Assembly (NCBI GenBank): GCA_003586115.2 | Contig: QVOM02000025.1 | Location: 86,986,688 to 87,050,687, forward strand | Direction: 5' to 3' | Length of the DNA: 64,000 bases | Source: Salvator merianae | Lineage: Eukaryota > Chordata > Lepidosauria > Squamata > Teiidae | Part shown: piece by piece, positions 23,203 to 34,869 of the stretch | How positions within the stretch are numbered: position 1 is the stretch's first letter | How the letters are laid out: each line of letters begins with the position of its first letter | Program-made: the position numbers and the translations under genes | The notes under the pieces: generated by a model | Database searches by the model: none | Told to the model about the DNA's origin: nothing | Seen by the model: the letters and a program-made list of their open reading frames with translations, nothing else

Positions 23203-23232
23203 AGGGAGGGAGGGAGGGAGGGAGGGAGGGAA
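23203..23232. repeat. (GGGA)n microsatellite
   Basis: Seven GGGA units in a row, directly after the L2 fragment. Confidence 0.95.
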
Positions 23233-24797
23233 GGTTACATTTTATATATGTTCTATTTCTGTTCACGGGGTCTTTTCCAAAAGTATTGTCACAATGCTTA
23301 ACAGGATGGCTGGCAATCCAAGTTGGCCCTGTGCCCCAGCGTGTTTCAGTAACAAGGTTGGAGTGGATGTTTTGGAAAGTGTATTCCTTGCTTTATTGTT
23401 TTTATTCTTTGATCCATTTCTCCTTGGAAATATGCTTGAGTTTGGGGAATTGGGGGGTGGGGAGGATTAGCTGTGTTTTGGGTTGTGTGCTCGGAAAAAT
23501 GAAGGTCCATTCAGCAGCACAGGTTATAATTCATTGCGTAAGAGCCGTGACTCAGGGCTAAGAATAGGAAGTTTTTAAGTTTGAAGCCTTTTCTGCGGGA
23601 AAGGTTGGCAGGCATTTCATGTTTTATTAAAGTGCCTATTAATGGAGATACTTGGCTTGAACCTAAATCTTCCTTTAACTTGTACAGAGCAGCTTTGAGT
23701 AGCATTTCTGTCCACACAGCAGAGATGGATAAATCTGCAGAAATTCATTTAGCACAAAAGTATTTAATTTCATATTCAGTGCACATATTTAGGCCTACAA
23801 TTTCCTGTCATAAAATGCATATTTGGTATCTTTTTATTAATATACAAATTTAGGTGACCTTTCCTAAAATAAGCCTTCCTTGGGGTAAAAATATATTTTA
23901 GAGAACTACGTAACAAGATTCAGAGGACTGTGAACATCTAAGAATGCTTATAAGAATACTGATAGATCCATGATAAGATTTTTTTAAAAAAATCCAATAA
24001 ATGACATTTAACCAGGAAATGTTTTCTTAAGCAGTAGACAGTCCTAATGGCTCATTTTCTTTCCTTTTATTTTTGTTTTGAGCAAAATAAGAATTTATTT
24101 ATTTATCTATTAATTTATTTATAACATTTGAAACCCACTGTCCTGTTGCACCAGACAGTGAGAATTCCCAGCCCCAATAAATCAGCAGACAACAGGCTAA
24201 AGACATCTCGAGCAGTTGGTATTTACTAATTGCAGCAGTAAAGTGTATGCAGGAAGCTTTTGTTGCCGATAAGACAGAAGAGCAGCCAAGCAAGGCAGAA
24301 GTCAGTCAGGAAGCCAGGGTCAGTCAGTCCAATAGAAGCATCCAGGAACATGAGAGTTGCTTGCAGGACAGGTTGCCAGCAACACCCAATGCAGGGTTTT
24401 CCCAGTATTTTATCCCTCAGGACCACATTCAGAATTTGACAGGTGGGGAGGGCATGGGCAGCATCCTTTCATCTTTTGTTCTAGTCTTAAAGCCCTAAGA
24501 CTTTTAACTCTGCTGGCTAGGAAGAAGTCTCTCTGAGAAGACCCAGGTCCTGGAGAGCCTGTTCAGCTTGGGTCAGGGTCTTCCGGTCCTAGGGGGTCAC
24601 TGTGCCCTGGTGTCCTGTCCTCATCTGAGCATTCCGAGGAATCAGCTTCCACTGGTGTAGGATGGAGCATGACACCTACCTTTCACCTGAAGGGCCTAGA
24701 GCAAGTCACAGCATACAATAATAACACAAAACACTAAAACATATTTAAAATATAACCCACCCTCCCTCGTGGCAGTACTACATTCAGAGGAAATGAT
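23233..24797. other. No gene seen
   Basis: Mostly single-copy sequence. Bases 24090-24135 (atttatttatttatctatta, then cattt) look like an antisense L2 tail. 24240-24700 is unassigned. Confidence 0.45.
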
Positions 24798-25536
24798 GGC
24801 CCTTTCCGCACTTATGTGCGGGATTCTGGGACAGGGCGGACCATCCCATCCTGGAACAAACCACCCATCCCAACCCTCTGGGGTGGGACAGCCATCACCA
24901 CTGCCTCCAGAGCAGTGGCGTAGCTGACAGTTTCGCCGCCCGGGGCGAAGCAGCGGTGGGCGGGGCAAGCTTGCCAGCGTGTGGGCGGGGCGAGCGACGT
25001 GCCAGCGTGCGGGTGGGCGGGGCGAGTGCATCGGCGTGTGGGCAGGGCGAGCGACACACCGGCGGGTGGGCGGGTGGGGCGAGCGAACGCGCCGGCTTGC
25101 GGGGGCCCGGCTCCATGGGCCGCCCAGGACAACGCGCCGCCTGGGGCGGACCGCCACCCCGCCACCCCTAGCTACGCCACTGCTCCAGAGAGTTCCCAAA
25201 GGCAGCGCAAGACCCTGAAGGCTGGGAACAAAAGAGTTTCAGCCTGACTGGTTGGGGATGGATCCACTTCTGGTGGTACTTCCCTGAGCACTGCCAAAAA
25301 AGGGCCTCCATAGTATACCAGATCACAGGGCTGTGCCATCCACAAGCCTCCATGGTCCAATATATGGATGCTGGCCTACACCTATACTGATCTAAGGCAC
25401 TATTTTCAGCATCCTAACCTGGTCCACACTTCGTCCAATGAGGATGAAGCATGATTGGAGTGGGCGGGGCTTGCCCTAGCCCACACATGCTGCCCTATTC
25501 CAGAATTTGTTCCGGAATAAAGAATAGTGCGGAAAG
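24798..25536. mobile_element. Long GG-ended MITE (family E) carrying a nested hAT
   Basis: The left end ggccctttccgcactta and right end aagaatagtgcggaaag are inverted. It is split by the hAT element at 24913-25182; without it the length is about 460 bp, like 52081-52565. The right flank appears damaged, so the target duplication is uncertain. Confidence 0.65.
24913..25182. mobile_element. GC-rich hAT MITE with internal minisatellite
   Basis: Perfect 12-bp terminal inverted repeats CAGTGGCGTAGC (24913-24924, 25171-25182) lie inside a perfect 8-bp target duplication CTCCAGAG (24905-24912, 25183-25190). The interior is very GC-rich and consists of four diverged units like gtgggcggggcgagcgacgt. 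Frames across it are artefacts of this repeat. Confidence 0.95.
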
Positions 25537-25654
25537 CATCTGTACATCAGTGGCCTGGGTGAAGCGGTATATTTTGAGCAGGCAATGAAAAGCATATAAA
25601 GTTGGCAACTGGAGTACCTCCACTAGGAAGCTATTCCATTTTTTTGTTTTGTTT

Positions 25655-26520
25655 TGTTCTTGGACTATTTTTTAAAAAATTCATTGAAGTTTCCAAAGAA
25701 CATTAAAAAGAATACACAATACATTGGCCAAAAAGAAAAGGATGAAAAGAATAAGAACAGAAGAAAAAACAACTATAAATAACTAAAAAATCTAAAAGTG
25801 ACTTCCAATCATGCCCTCTGTGATTATCAATGTTTCATAATATAATTCACACTTAATATTGCTAAGCACCACTTCATCTGGTTATTAAAATAATCCATTC
25901 TTCAAATCCCTCCAATATCGTGTTTTCATTTTTACACAGAAAGTCAGTGTAAATTTTTAGAAAAAGAAATTAAAGATTGTTCTCTAATCAAACAAGTCAA
26001 CTGATCCATTTCTGCCAAATCTAACGGTTCAATCAATCATTCGTCCACATGGGTTGCAATGGCTTCTTTTGTGCATATGATAGACTTGCTACTCTAATCA
26101 TATACTGTAACAGTTTTCCATGGGTCTTTTCTAAGGTCTCATCTAGCAGTCCTGGAAAAAAAGTACTCCAGTTTTACTTGCATCTTCAAATTTAGCATCT
26201 TTTGTATAATTGCATGCAAGTGTATCCAGATATTTTTTGCTTTGTCACAAATCCAGCACTTATGGTAGAGTTCTTTGGGATTTTCCACATTTCCAACACA
26301 AATTCGAGACATCTTTATACATCTTGGCTAGTTTTTCTGGCATCACATACCGTCAAGTGTATCATGTTATGAAATTCTCCTTGAGGCTATGACATATTTT
26401 CCCATTAATGCACCTGTATATTGTAAACACTTTTTTTTGCCCATTTTATCATACATTCTTTGACCTGTTCATCTTCATTTCAATTTTCGACATCAGTTTA
26501 TCCATTTTAGCATACTTAAA
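25655..26520 (-). mobile_element. L1 LINE, ORF2 C-terminus and 3' end, antisense
   Basis: The reverse complement of 26200-26340 reads KLAKMYKDVSNLCWKCGKS and, in another frame, YHKCWICDKAKNIWIHLHA, the Cys/His cluster at the L1 ORF2 C-terminus. Frame breaks show it is dead. Its A-rich 3' end faces left, near 25655. Confidence 0.75.
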
Positions 26521-27127
26521 GGCTATTCCAGTGCTGGGGGTGGCACCACAGAGAAGGCCCTGCTGCATGCCACATACCTCTGAGGATAGCGGAACTACAA
26601 GAAGGCCCTCATTTAGTGATATTAAAGCACAGGCAGGTATATATGAGAGAAGGCAGTCCTTCAGATATTTGGAGATTGGAGATGAATAGCAAAGCATGTC
26701 TTTATTCCGTCAGCTGGGTTAGTGTGCAACAACATATGGTACCACAGCAGCAAAATATGATTGCAACTCACCATCCCATTGAGACCACAGTGGTGCAGGC
26801 ACCTCCTGCAGGCACCATCAGTAGTTTCCGTAGATCCATAGCCTACAACACAAAATCCCTCCGTAGCATTGTAATGCTGCACCTTGCTTCATGTGACCCA
26901 GAGTGCATCAGGATTCCAGCTCCATAAACAGCAGTGGTTTGTGAAACATGTTTTTAAGGGCATCAGCAATGGGGTGAAGCCTTGGTTGGCCGCTTTTATG
27001 CTCCCAAATCACATTTCAGTCGCTGAGGTTCAGGAACATCAAAGCAACCCTTGCAATCCATGCCACATTGTCTGTCTTGCCCCGATAAACCCAATGCACG
27101 GGTCCTGCTGTTCGAGGGTGTGACTTT
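26521..27127. other. No gene seen; dispersed repeat at 26530-26680
   Basis: Bases 26530-26680 (ggtggcaccacagagaaggc, ggcagtccttcagatatttg) match a dispersed reptile repeat I recall but cannot name. The rest is unassigned. Confidence 0.4.
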
Positions 27128-27266
27128 GGCTACATCCGGATGTTGCTTACTTATTCCACTGTATTTGGATATTATGGAATAAAGCATGGATATTCCAGAG
27201 TACCCATGCTTTATTCCGGAATATCCAAATACAGTGGAATAAATAAGTGACGTCTGGATGCAGCCT
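27128..27266. mobile_element. Hairpin MITE (family G), copy 1
   Basis: One 139-bp palindrome: ggctacatccggatgttgct on the left pairs with gtgacgtctggatgcagcc on the right, through tccactgtatttggatatt and its inverse. The triplet TTT flanks both sides. It is noncoding. Confidence 0.85.
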
Positions 27267-27879
27267 TTGTGTCACAGTCTAAATGCATAACATGAACATT
27301 GATGGTTGTTGATGAAAATGGGCTTTATACATAAAGTGGAACGTTACTGTCTGCTTATAGCCATCATCTTCTTTCTTTCCTGCTTTTCAACCATCGCTTA
27401 TGCATTGTTCTCTTTTGGGGTACATGGAAAAGCAAACCAGTTCATGCTTCAGTTTGTAAAATTATCGCACACCCCTACCTGCCGCAGTTTCGCCCTCAAG
27501 GAGATGGCTGCAACCAGATTTCGCTGTGCCCACTGTGACAGACAATAACTCATGTAACTTGGGCTGCATCCAGGCAGGATGAAAAACCCATAATTATACC
27601 TGTTTTGCCAGACATGCTCCCGATACAGTCCCGGAATATAAACCCAATTTACCGAGTTATTGTTATTTCAGTAAAATGAACTATCGTAGTGCAATATCCC
27701 ATTATTCCGTAATTGCAGCTCTGTCTGGATTACTGTGTGAGAAGTACAGTGAGAGCTCAGGGAAGTTGCCGCTACCTGGAAATGCTTCACATGATACTAC
27801 TGGTCACCTGTATGGTATGATGGGAGGGTTAGGTCACGTGGAAAGAAAATCTTGCAGCTCTAATGTCACTCCGCTGCTG
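27267..27879. other. No gene seen; possible further MITE from 27559
   Basis: Bases 27559-27740 begin gggctgcatccaggcagg and share gcaatatcccat with the inverse of 31797-31966. This is only a suggestion of another family. An 80-codon frame at 27306-27548 matches nothing I know. Confidence 0.35.
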
Positions 27880-29210
27880 TGTTAAAGGCCGAGCTCTGGG
27901 AGGATATTTTGGGGAAATTAGCTTCTGCCCAGATATTAGACCTTTGTAGGGATCGATATCTTGGTTCTGGTTTTAATAACGCTAAATTGACATAGAAAAT
28001 GCAAATAAAGGGGAGGTAGTTCTTGAAAAGAATGGTGCATCTTTATTATGACCCAGCAAAAAGATTGAAATCCAAAGAAAGAGCAATAAACAATGGACTT
28101 TGTTAGAATCAGCCAGTTTCATAGATAGGTAGTTTGGCATTTGGAAAGAAAAAGAAAAAGGCTTGGCTCCAGACTAAGTAAGGAGATCTATTTAGTGTGT
28201 GTAAAAGAGGTAGAAGGGNNNNNNNNNNNNNNNNNNNNNNNNNNNNNNNNNNNNNNNNNNNNNNNNNNNNNNNNNNNNNNNNNNNNNNNNNNNNNNNNNN
28301 NNNNNNNNNNNNNNNNNNNNNNNNNNNNNNNNNNNNNNNNNNNNNNNNNNNNNNNNNNNNNNNNNNNNNNNNNNNNNNNNNNNNNNNNNNNNNNNNNNNN
28401 NNNNNNNNNNNNNNNNNNNNNNNNNNNNNNNNNNNNNNNNNNNNNNNNNNNNNNNNNNNNNNNNNNNNNNNNNNNNNNNNNNNNNNNNNNNNNNNNNNNN
28501 NNNNNNNNNNNNNNNNNNNNNNNNNNNNNNNNNNNNNNNNNNNNNNNNNNNNNNNNNNNNNNNNNNNNNNNNNNNNNNNNNNAAAAGGAAAATAAAGGAA
28601 ACTGCAAGCAGTGAATCAGGCAGCTCCTTGGAAAAATCTGTTCTCTCTCCATTTCAGGGAGGTAAAAATCAGCTCTTAGCGAAGGTAAAAATGGCGCTGA
28701 GATGTTTTCTTCTTCTTCTGCTCCATAATGTCTTCTCCTCCTTCCTCAGCTCCTGCTGATTCCTCTCTTCTTCTAACTTCCTAATAGTAAAAACCTGAAC
28801 TTTTTATATTCTTTTTCCCAAATAGAAAAAGGAGGAAACTTATTTTAGCAGAGCAAACATGTGCTTTTTCACGTAGACAGATAGACAGATAGACAGATAA
28901 CTACTCTGGTTGATTAGCTTAAATGGTGCTGTTTGCATTCTTAATGAGAAGTTCTCTAGGTGTAGGCTTGAACAATAGGACTAGTTGACGGCCAGATAGT
29001 TGCCCAATCTTTTGTTAACTTTTAATGCGTAATTTCCTGAGCTTCTCTGAGCCGCCAGGTTAACTTATTCAAGAGACAAGCAGAGAAAATCAGTTTCTAC
29101 AGAGTCCAGGGATTCTGGTCAGATTCTGTATTTATATAGTTATATTTCATCAGGATCCATGCCAATCTGTACATAGTTATGCGTTCCAGTTTCTGTATGG
29201 CATGGCTACA
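27880..29210 (-). mobile_element. 1.3-kb unidentified dispersed repeat, copy A
   Basis: The reverse complement of this interval matches 59800-61646 along its length: ttttaataacgctaaattga, ttgcccaatcttttgttaac and the termini TGTTAAAGGCC and GGCTACA. TG...CA ends suggest an LTR, but no matching target duplication, primer site or coding region was found. A 364-N gap lies inside. Strand is given relative to copy B. Confidence 0.8.
28219..28582. other. Assembly gap (364 N)
   Basis: The left edge (gtagaaggg) and right edge (aaaaggaaaataaagg) match 61290-61298 and 60934-60949 of copy B, inverted. The missing sequence should correspond to the inverse of about 60950-61289 (340 bp), which includes a (CT)n tract. 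Open frames read through the Ns are meaningless. Confidence 0.98.
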
Positions 29211-29639
29211 AGTATCTGCGTTACAGCTGTGGCAAATGCTAAAACACAGAGTACCAATCTAATCTATACACGAGTAATAATTTTGGATGTGCTTCATACC
29301 AGTAAATTGATAAATTGCAGAATAAATAAGCGACGTCTGGAGGCGGCCTAGATGTTCCTCCATACGGAACGCATTCTGTGCAAACGCGAATGCCAGCAAG
29401 AGGAGCTCCTGAGCCTGTTCTTGCTTTCCTTGGGGGAGAAGAAAACGCACACAATCAAATCCAGCTCGCCATTTGTGCCACGCACAGCTTTGCGATCCTC
29501 TTTTCACGTTGGAGGTTGGCACTGAGGGGGAATCTTGTAATTGTGCGAGACAGAGATTATCAGTAGAATTGGGAGTCCTGCCAAATACAGATTTTGCATA
29601 AGAACTGCAGAAAGGACACCTCACACAGTGGGCCTTTTC
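29211..29639. other. No gene seen; family G fragment at 29310-29350
   Basis: Bases 29310-29350 (gaataaataagcgacgtctg, gaggcggcc) are the right end of a family G hairpin. The rest is unassigned. Confidence 0.5.
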
Positions 29640-30187
29640 GCACTGAGCTCCGTAGTCCGTTCCCAGTAGTTGGCTTTGGACTGGAGGGGTTGGAGAACCC
29701 TGGCTGCCCTTCGCACTCCCAACCAGAAGAACAGACCCGAAGCTGACCAGCAGAGGGAACAGTGCGAATGGCAGCTGCTAGTTCGGTACCGCACTCCGTA
29801 CCATCGAGCTCCACTTCGTACCCAGAGGGCTCGTTACGGAGCCGGCTTTGTAACGGCAGCTAGGCTGCCATGCCCAAAGGGCTATCCCGGGTGTGAAAAC
29901 TTCACACCGGGGTGTGAAGCTTCGGACCACGCATGCGCAGCCGCACCAGCCACGCCCGGCCGCCATTGCAAATGCGGACGGGAGTGCGAAAGCACCGTGC
30001 CCGATCTTTGCTCTATCGCGCAGGTCGGAATGAAGACAAGCTTTTACTTGTCTTGCCTTACCCAGGATCAGGTATGAATCGGGTACGATGTGGTTCGGAT
30101 TGGGTGAGGCACGCGCCCGAGGCAGTGCAAAAGCTCCGTTCCAGCGAACGGACAGGAATGTTCCACTCGCTAAGTGCGAAAAGGCCC
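29640..30187. mobile_element. GG-ended MITE (548 bp)
   Basis: Inverted ends gggccttttcgcact and agtgcgaaaaggccc are flanked by AGT on both sides (29637-29639, 30188-30190). The interior holds nested inverted segments such as gtgtgaaaacttcacaccgg and acaagcttttacttgtcttg. Its CpG content is higher than its surroundings. Confidence 0.8.
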
Positions 30188-31199
30188 AGTGTGAACACTG
30201 CATGCGATTCCTACCCCCAGGAGCCCCCAGCAAAGCCCAAGGCAGCATATGAGGGTCATAATTGTTGGTTTATTGCCTGAAGGACCAGCAAATTTAATAA
30301 AGCAGGAGGAGCAGGGATTTTCAAAAGAATGAACGTATTCCTCATTTCCTGAGCTGGGAAACAGGCAACACCAGCCCTGGTTCCAAGGTTCTCTGGCCCT
30401 CCTCCTTGTCTTCCCTGGAAGGTGAAGTAAAGGGTTGCATCTCCCTTCAATTCCCTGTGCCTTCCAATATTTAGAAGGGGAAAGGATAAGCCCTGAAGGA
30501 GACAAGGAGGACAGGCCAAGCATGGGCCTCCAACTGAATTCTCTGCCCCCTCATCCTGCAGTCTTTAGGCTATTTTCCTACAAATACTGCCCGCTCCAGC
30601 TGCGCCGTGGTGACAATAATTTCTGTGTGGTACACCTGAACCTTTGCCAATATGCCATATCCTACTTGCGCCCCCTAAAGGACAACCAGGTGAACTCAGG
30701 GTGCTCAGAAAGGGCGAGTGGCTTGGCTCTGCCGCTTTCCAACGGGAGCTGCACGTGGCCTTGCCACATTTTAACGTGGCAGAATGCAGTGTCCACCTCG
30801 GAATGACGCAACCAGGTCAACGCCGCCAAGTTGAGATCAGAGCATGTTCCCAAACTCAAGCATTCTTCCCCCTTTATCCCTCCCTGTCTCCATGGCGACG
30901 CACGTCTTCTCCAAGGTGCAAGATTTCTCACAGTGACATCCTGCCTTCAAGCACTTCTCCGAGCCTTGACTCAGCCCAGGCTTTGATAAGCCTGTGCCTC
31001 CACCCCCACAAAGCCAGGCGCTATAAATCCTGCACCTCCCCCCACGATGTCTAGAAGAGCGAAAGTAGAACAATTCTTCAGGTGCAACAAACCACTCTCC
31101 CGCTCACGGCATTGTGCCACCTGAATGTTGCCAGCTGTAACACTGCCTTGGTAGTGAGGGTGGGAGCAAAACAGGCTAGCCCCTTTGAAATGGGTGAAC
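30188..31199. other. No gene seen
   Basis: Single-copy-looking sequence. Frames of 117-136 codons at 30170-31054 show no recognisable domain. Confidence 0.45.
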
Positions 31200-31272
31200 C
31201 AATCAATTGCCTAGAAGGCAGAGGGTCTCAGGTTTGATCCCCAGTATTGGCCGAGAGAAAAGTAATCATGAA
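31200..31272 (+). mobile_element. tRNA-related SINE fragment
   Basis: The stretch gcagagggtctcaggtttga followed by tccccagtattggc matches the B-box region of a second tRNA-derived SINE type known in squamates. The head and tail are missing. Confidence 0.5.
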
Positions 31273-31287
31273 CAGCTTCTATATCTG

Positions 31288-31497
31288 CAGTGGCAGCCAC
31301 TGGCTTTAAGGGCGGGTGTTCATAACCCACGGAAAGTGTGTGATTGCTGTTCGTGGGGCCTCCGGGCTGCCGTACTGTCGCAGCAGGTCACTTGTGACCT
31401 GCTGCGACAGTATGGAGACCCTGAGGCCCCGCGAACAGCAACTGCATGGTTTCCATGGGTCATGAACTCCCGCCCTTAAAGCCAGCAGCTGCCACTG
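31288..31497. mobile_element. Palindromic hAT MITE, complete copy 3
   Basis: A perfect 8-bp duplication TATATCTG flanks it (31280-31287, 31498-31505). CAGTGGCAGCCACTGGCTTT at the left pairs with the inverse of the right end, CAGTGGCAGCTGCTGGCTTT. The centre reads caggtcacttgtgacctg. Confidence 0.93.
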
Positions 31498-32011
31498 TAT
31501 ATCTGCCAAGAAAACCAAGTGGATAAGTCCAGGGGATTCCAGAAGCCGTCTCCAGTTGGCAAGAGGTAGTTGCGGAATCAAAAGAAGATCCCATGATTGC
31601 CTTGTGCTGCCCCGCCAGGTGAGGAAGGCAACTGCAGGCTTTTACGTTTTGTCTGCCGGCTCCTTTCATTCAATTCTCATGAAAATACCCAGAAGCCAGC
31701 CCACTTCCCATTGGTGCTGTTTTATGGGCGCTTGGCTGGCTTATGGGCATTTGCAAGAGAATGAGAACTAAAGGATGCAACAGGCAAGAGGTAAGCAATC
31801 AATATTACGGATAACCCGGCATTGTTGCGGGATTTCCCGTGCTATGATATGATGGGATATTGCCACGATATCCTGGGACTATATTGTGAATGCTACAATT
31901 ACATGTGGCAAACCCAGCACAGTCCCGGGAAAATAGTGGGTTTTAGCCTGTGTCTGGTGGCAGCCCTAGTTCAGTGGTAGCAAATCCAGTTGCATTGCCT
32001 GTGATGCAATT
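31498..32011. other. No gene seen; possible MITE near 31797-31966
   Basis: Bases 31797-31966 contain short inverted motifs (cccgggaaaat, tcctgggactata) that weakly resemble 27559-27740 inverted. The rest is unassigned. Confidence 0.35.
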
Positions 32012-32200
32012 TAGGCCAGTTCTGTTTTAAGGGCAGCTGTTTGGAACCCGCAGGAAGGGGGCGATTGCTGTTCACAGAGCCTCTGGGCCTCTATACTGTT
32101 GCAGCCGCAATGGTATGGTGGCCCGAAGACCCCACGAACAGCGATTACCCCCTTCCCATGGGTTCCAAACACCCACCCTTAAAGTGACGGGCTGCCACTG
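32012..32200. mobile_element. Palindromic hAT MITE, damaged copy
   Basis: Both arms are present (ttttaagggcagctgtttgg left, aaacacccacccttaaagtg right, ending gctgccactg at 32200), but the left terminus is rearranged and no target duplication could be found. Confidence 0.7.
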
Positions 32201-32551
32201 CCTTCCACTTTTTCAGGAACTTTACAAGGAATGGAGCAATGTGGCAAGATTCACATCTCATGATAAGTGATTGGCAAACACCAGTCTTTGCCTGCAGCTA
32301 TGTGTATTGTGAGACGGTGAAGATAAATTGACTCAACCTGGTGATAGTGGCAAGTCCAAATTAGTTGGCCGTGATGAAAAACTAAAGCTAAGAATAGAAG
32401 TCATAAAAGAATCAGTAGAGCTGATTCTTCTCTGTTAATATTACAATATTTCTTAAGTATGTCAGCTTACTTTCAGTGTTGGAGTTTAGGTAAACCAACC
32501 TAAATCGGGGAAAAGCTTTTTTATACTTAACTATATTTGTATCCCACCTGC
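32201..32551. other. No gene seen
   Basis: AT-rich single-copy-looking sequence. Confidence 0.5.
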
Positions 32552-32760
32552 TTGGGAGACTTCAGAAGAGGTTGGACAAGTCCACAGAAGGCTGGGCCAT
32601 GATGGTTGCTACCTCTGTTGGTTGTGTGACTTCAGGAAGACATACAGAGGAGGTAGGATGCCCTGAAGAGCAGCTGCTGGGAGACTGTGAGCAGGGCAAG
32701 GTGTGCATTTATGTGCTGCTTCTGGGCTTCTGGAGACACCTTAAGAGAGCCTCATTTTTG
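32552..32760 (+). mobile_element. CR1-like LINE 3' end, second subfamily
   Basis: It has gagacttcagaagaggttgg, gctgctgggagactgtgagc and gtgctgcttctgggcttct, matching 12483-13165 but more decayed. Confidence 0.6.
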
Positions 32761-32829
32761 ATGTGTGTACTCTTGAGATGGACTAGGAAGTAGTGTCAAT
32801 GTCTGAGCTAGGAAGTAGGATCATTGTCT

Positions 32830-33280
32830 GTATCTGCATCTACCTTTGGTATTCCGGACCAGAGAGGGATGCTCTGATCTAGAATAGGGAATCAGTCCCA
32901 AGCTGGGATGGATTACTCCTGGCAGGAACATCCTCATTGGAACAGACTGTTTTGTGCTAGCCCCCATGCCAGTTCCTAAGCTCACAACAGCTTCAGAATC
33001 AGTGCAATTTGACCTACCAAAGTATACCAGACCATCAAAGTGTGCTATCTGCATGCCTCTATAATCTGGTATACCACCCCCTAGTACACTAATAGAGGTC
33101 TACCAGTAGACTGCACCAGGACACCATTTGGGGCATCCTGGTTCAATCTACACTCCATGCTGTGTGGATGTAGCATGCTAGGACAGGGAGGATCCTCTGT
33201 TATTCCACACTAGTGTGCAGATGGCAGAAACCTAGATCGAACTATGATTGGGTCTGCCACTCGGTGCGGATTGACCCATT
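32830..33280. mobile_element. GG-ended MITE (family E), ends unclear
   Basis: Shared phrases are accatttggggcatcctgg, caatctacactccatgctg and the end actcggtgcggattgaccc. The left terminus was not resolved. Confidence 0.5.
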
Positions 33281-33829
33281 ATCTCTCTCAAGCTTATCCT
33301 TCTCCAGGAAGCTCAAGTCATGGTCTCCTCCCCTTTGGCTTTTCACAACAAACCTGTGAGGCAGTGACAGTCGGAGAATCATCTCGTTAAGTTGATAGTG
33401 GCCTAAGATTTCGCAAATTGTGCTTCTCTTCTGAAAACCTGAAGTACATTTGTAGCAATTGAGTCAAACTATCATCACATTTGATTTGCTCTAAGCTATG
33501 TTGACTAAACTATGGCCATTGAGATGTTGTTGCCTTCTATCTTCTGTGAGCATATCCAATGCAAAGAATGATGGGAAATGTATAGTTCAGCAACATCAGG
33601 AGAATTATAGCTTGACCACTGCTGATCCAAATGTATTTGAAATGGCTACTGACATGGCCCCAAATCCCATCACTGGATCCACCCTCTGCCAGGTTGAAGA
33701 CCCAATATTCAAAAAGCAGTGGAGCGAAGCTGGCATTCACCTTGTACCAAACTTTTGTTCAACATGTGCAAACAAAGTAGAGAGACTACAGACTGGGGGG
33801 GATTTCCCCAAAAGATTCAGCCTCAATAT
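33281..33829. other. No gene seen; L2-like 3' segment near 33320-33400
   Basis: The phrase cacaacaaacctgtgaggca (33345-33364) is the antisense of an L2-like 3' segment also seen sense at 36365-36380. A 128-codon frame at 33498-33884 runs into the family G hairpin and is spurious. Confidence 0.4.
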
Positions 33830-33967
33830 AGCTGCATCCAGACATCGTTTATTTATTCTGCTATATTTAGATATTCCAGAATAAAGCATGGATATTCCAG
33901 AATATCCATGCTTTATTCCAGAATAGCCAAATATAGTGGAATAAATAAGAGTCATCTGGATGCAGTC
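33830..33967. mobile_element. Hairpin MITE (family G), copy 2
   Basis: A palindrome with taaagcatggatattccaga at the centre and ends agctgcatccagacatcg and catctggatgcagtc. It has the same length and order as 27128-27266. The flanking triplets TAT and TTT differ by one base. Confidence 0.82.
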
Positions 33968-34010
33968 TTTGATGGCTAGAGATAGATGAAACGCAGGTGC
34001 AGAGCCTTAT

Positions 34011-34316
34011 GGAGGCACAGTGGCACAGAAGGCTAAGGCACTGATCTTTCAATAGGAGGGTCAGAGTTCAAGGCCCCTGTCTGCCATGTAGAGGGGATGA
34101 GCGCCCTCTACTGGCCTCTAGCTCCAGCCAACCTAGCTGTTCGAAAGCAAATAATTGCAAGTAGATAAATAGGGAGCATCACATTGTGTGATGTGGAAGA
34201 TCGATAGATGTAAGCCTTTGGGCAAAAAAATAACCTAGTAAGCTGCTTTGAGTCAGCTTCGGCCGAGAAAAGCAGGGTATAAAAACCAAGTTCTTCTTCT
34301 TCGTCGTCTTCTTATT
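34011..34316 (+). mobile_element. tRNA-derived SINE with (TTC)n tail, copy 3
   Basis: Starts ggaggcacagtggcacagaa and ends ttcttcttcttcgtcgtctt. The flanks share a short CTTAT, which is too short to call a target duplication. Confidence 0.88.
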
Positions 34317-34556
34317 ATTCACAATGTCAGCACATGGCTTCACCCATGAAGGGACCAGAAATGGCAGCCATTGTCTGGAGATTGTGCAGATGAGTTGACT
34401 GCTTAATTGCCTCAGGGCTCACCTATGTTTTACTTATGTCTTACATTATAGAGAGGCCAGACTTGTTAGGCGAAGCATCCAACAGGCTATAGTCTCTCTC
34501 TTCAATTCAGCTGTGTCAAACAGATTAGTACAAGCCTAGTCAGAATGTGTCACAAA

Positions 34557-34869
34557 CAGGGATGTGCAAATTTTGATTCGCCTTTGAAAATTCGTACAAA
34601 ATTTCCTTTTCACAAATTTTCACATTTACGGTTTTCGAGCAAAACAAAACAGCCTCCTCTTCTGTGAAAACGAAATATTTGTCAAATTTGCACATTCTCG
34701 CTGTGTTTAAACTATTGAAATGGTTTTTCAATGGGAAAAACATTGTGAAAACTGCAAAAAGGAATGCAAAAAAGGCAATTCTCAACAGCAAAATTCGTTG
34801 ATGAAGCAAAAATACAGATTTTTGTTCGAAAATGAATCAAAACTGTGTTTTTTTTCATTCAAATCCCTA
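34557..34869. mobile_element. hAT element, TAGGGATGTG family, copy 2
   Basis: The ends cagggatgtgcaaattttg and ttcaaatccctа-type right terminus (tcattcaaatcc, then cta) are inverted. Flanks GTCACAAA (34549-34556) and GTCATAAA (34870-34877) match at 7 of 8. It is AT-rich and noncoding. Confidence 0.82.

Noticed and set aside
24696..25199. 167-codon Pro/Arg-rich antisense frame and several + frames
   Set aside because: They read through the GC-rich minisatellite inside the hAT element at 24913-25182.
28141..28652. Open frames of up to 157 codons
   Set aside because: Almost entirely unknown bases in the assembly gap.
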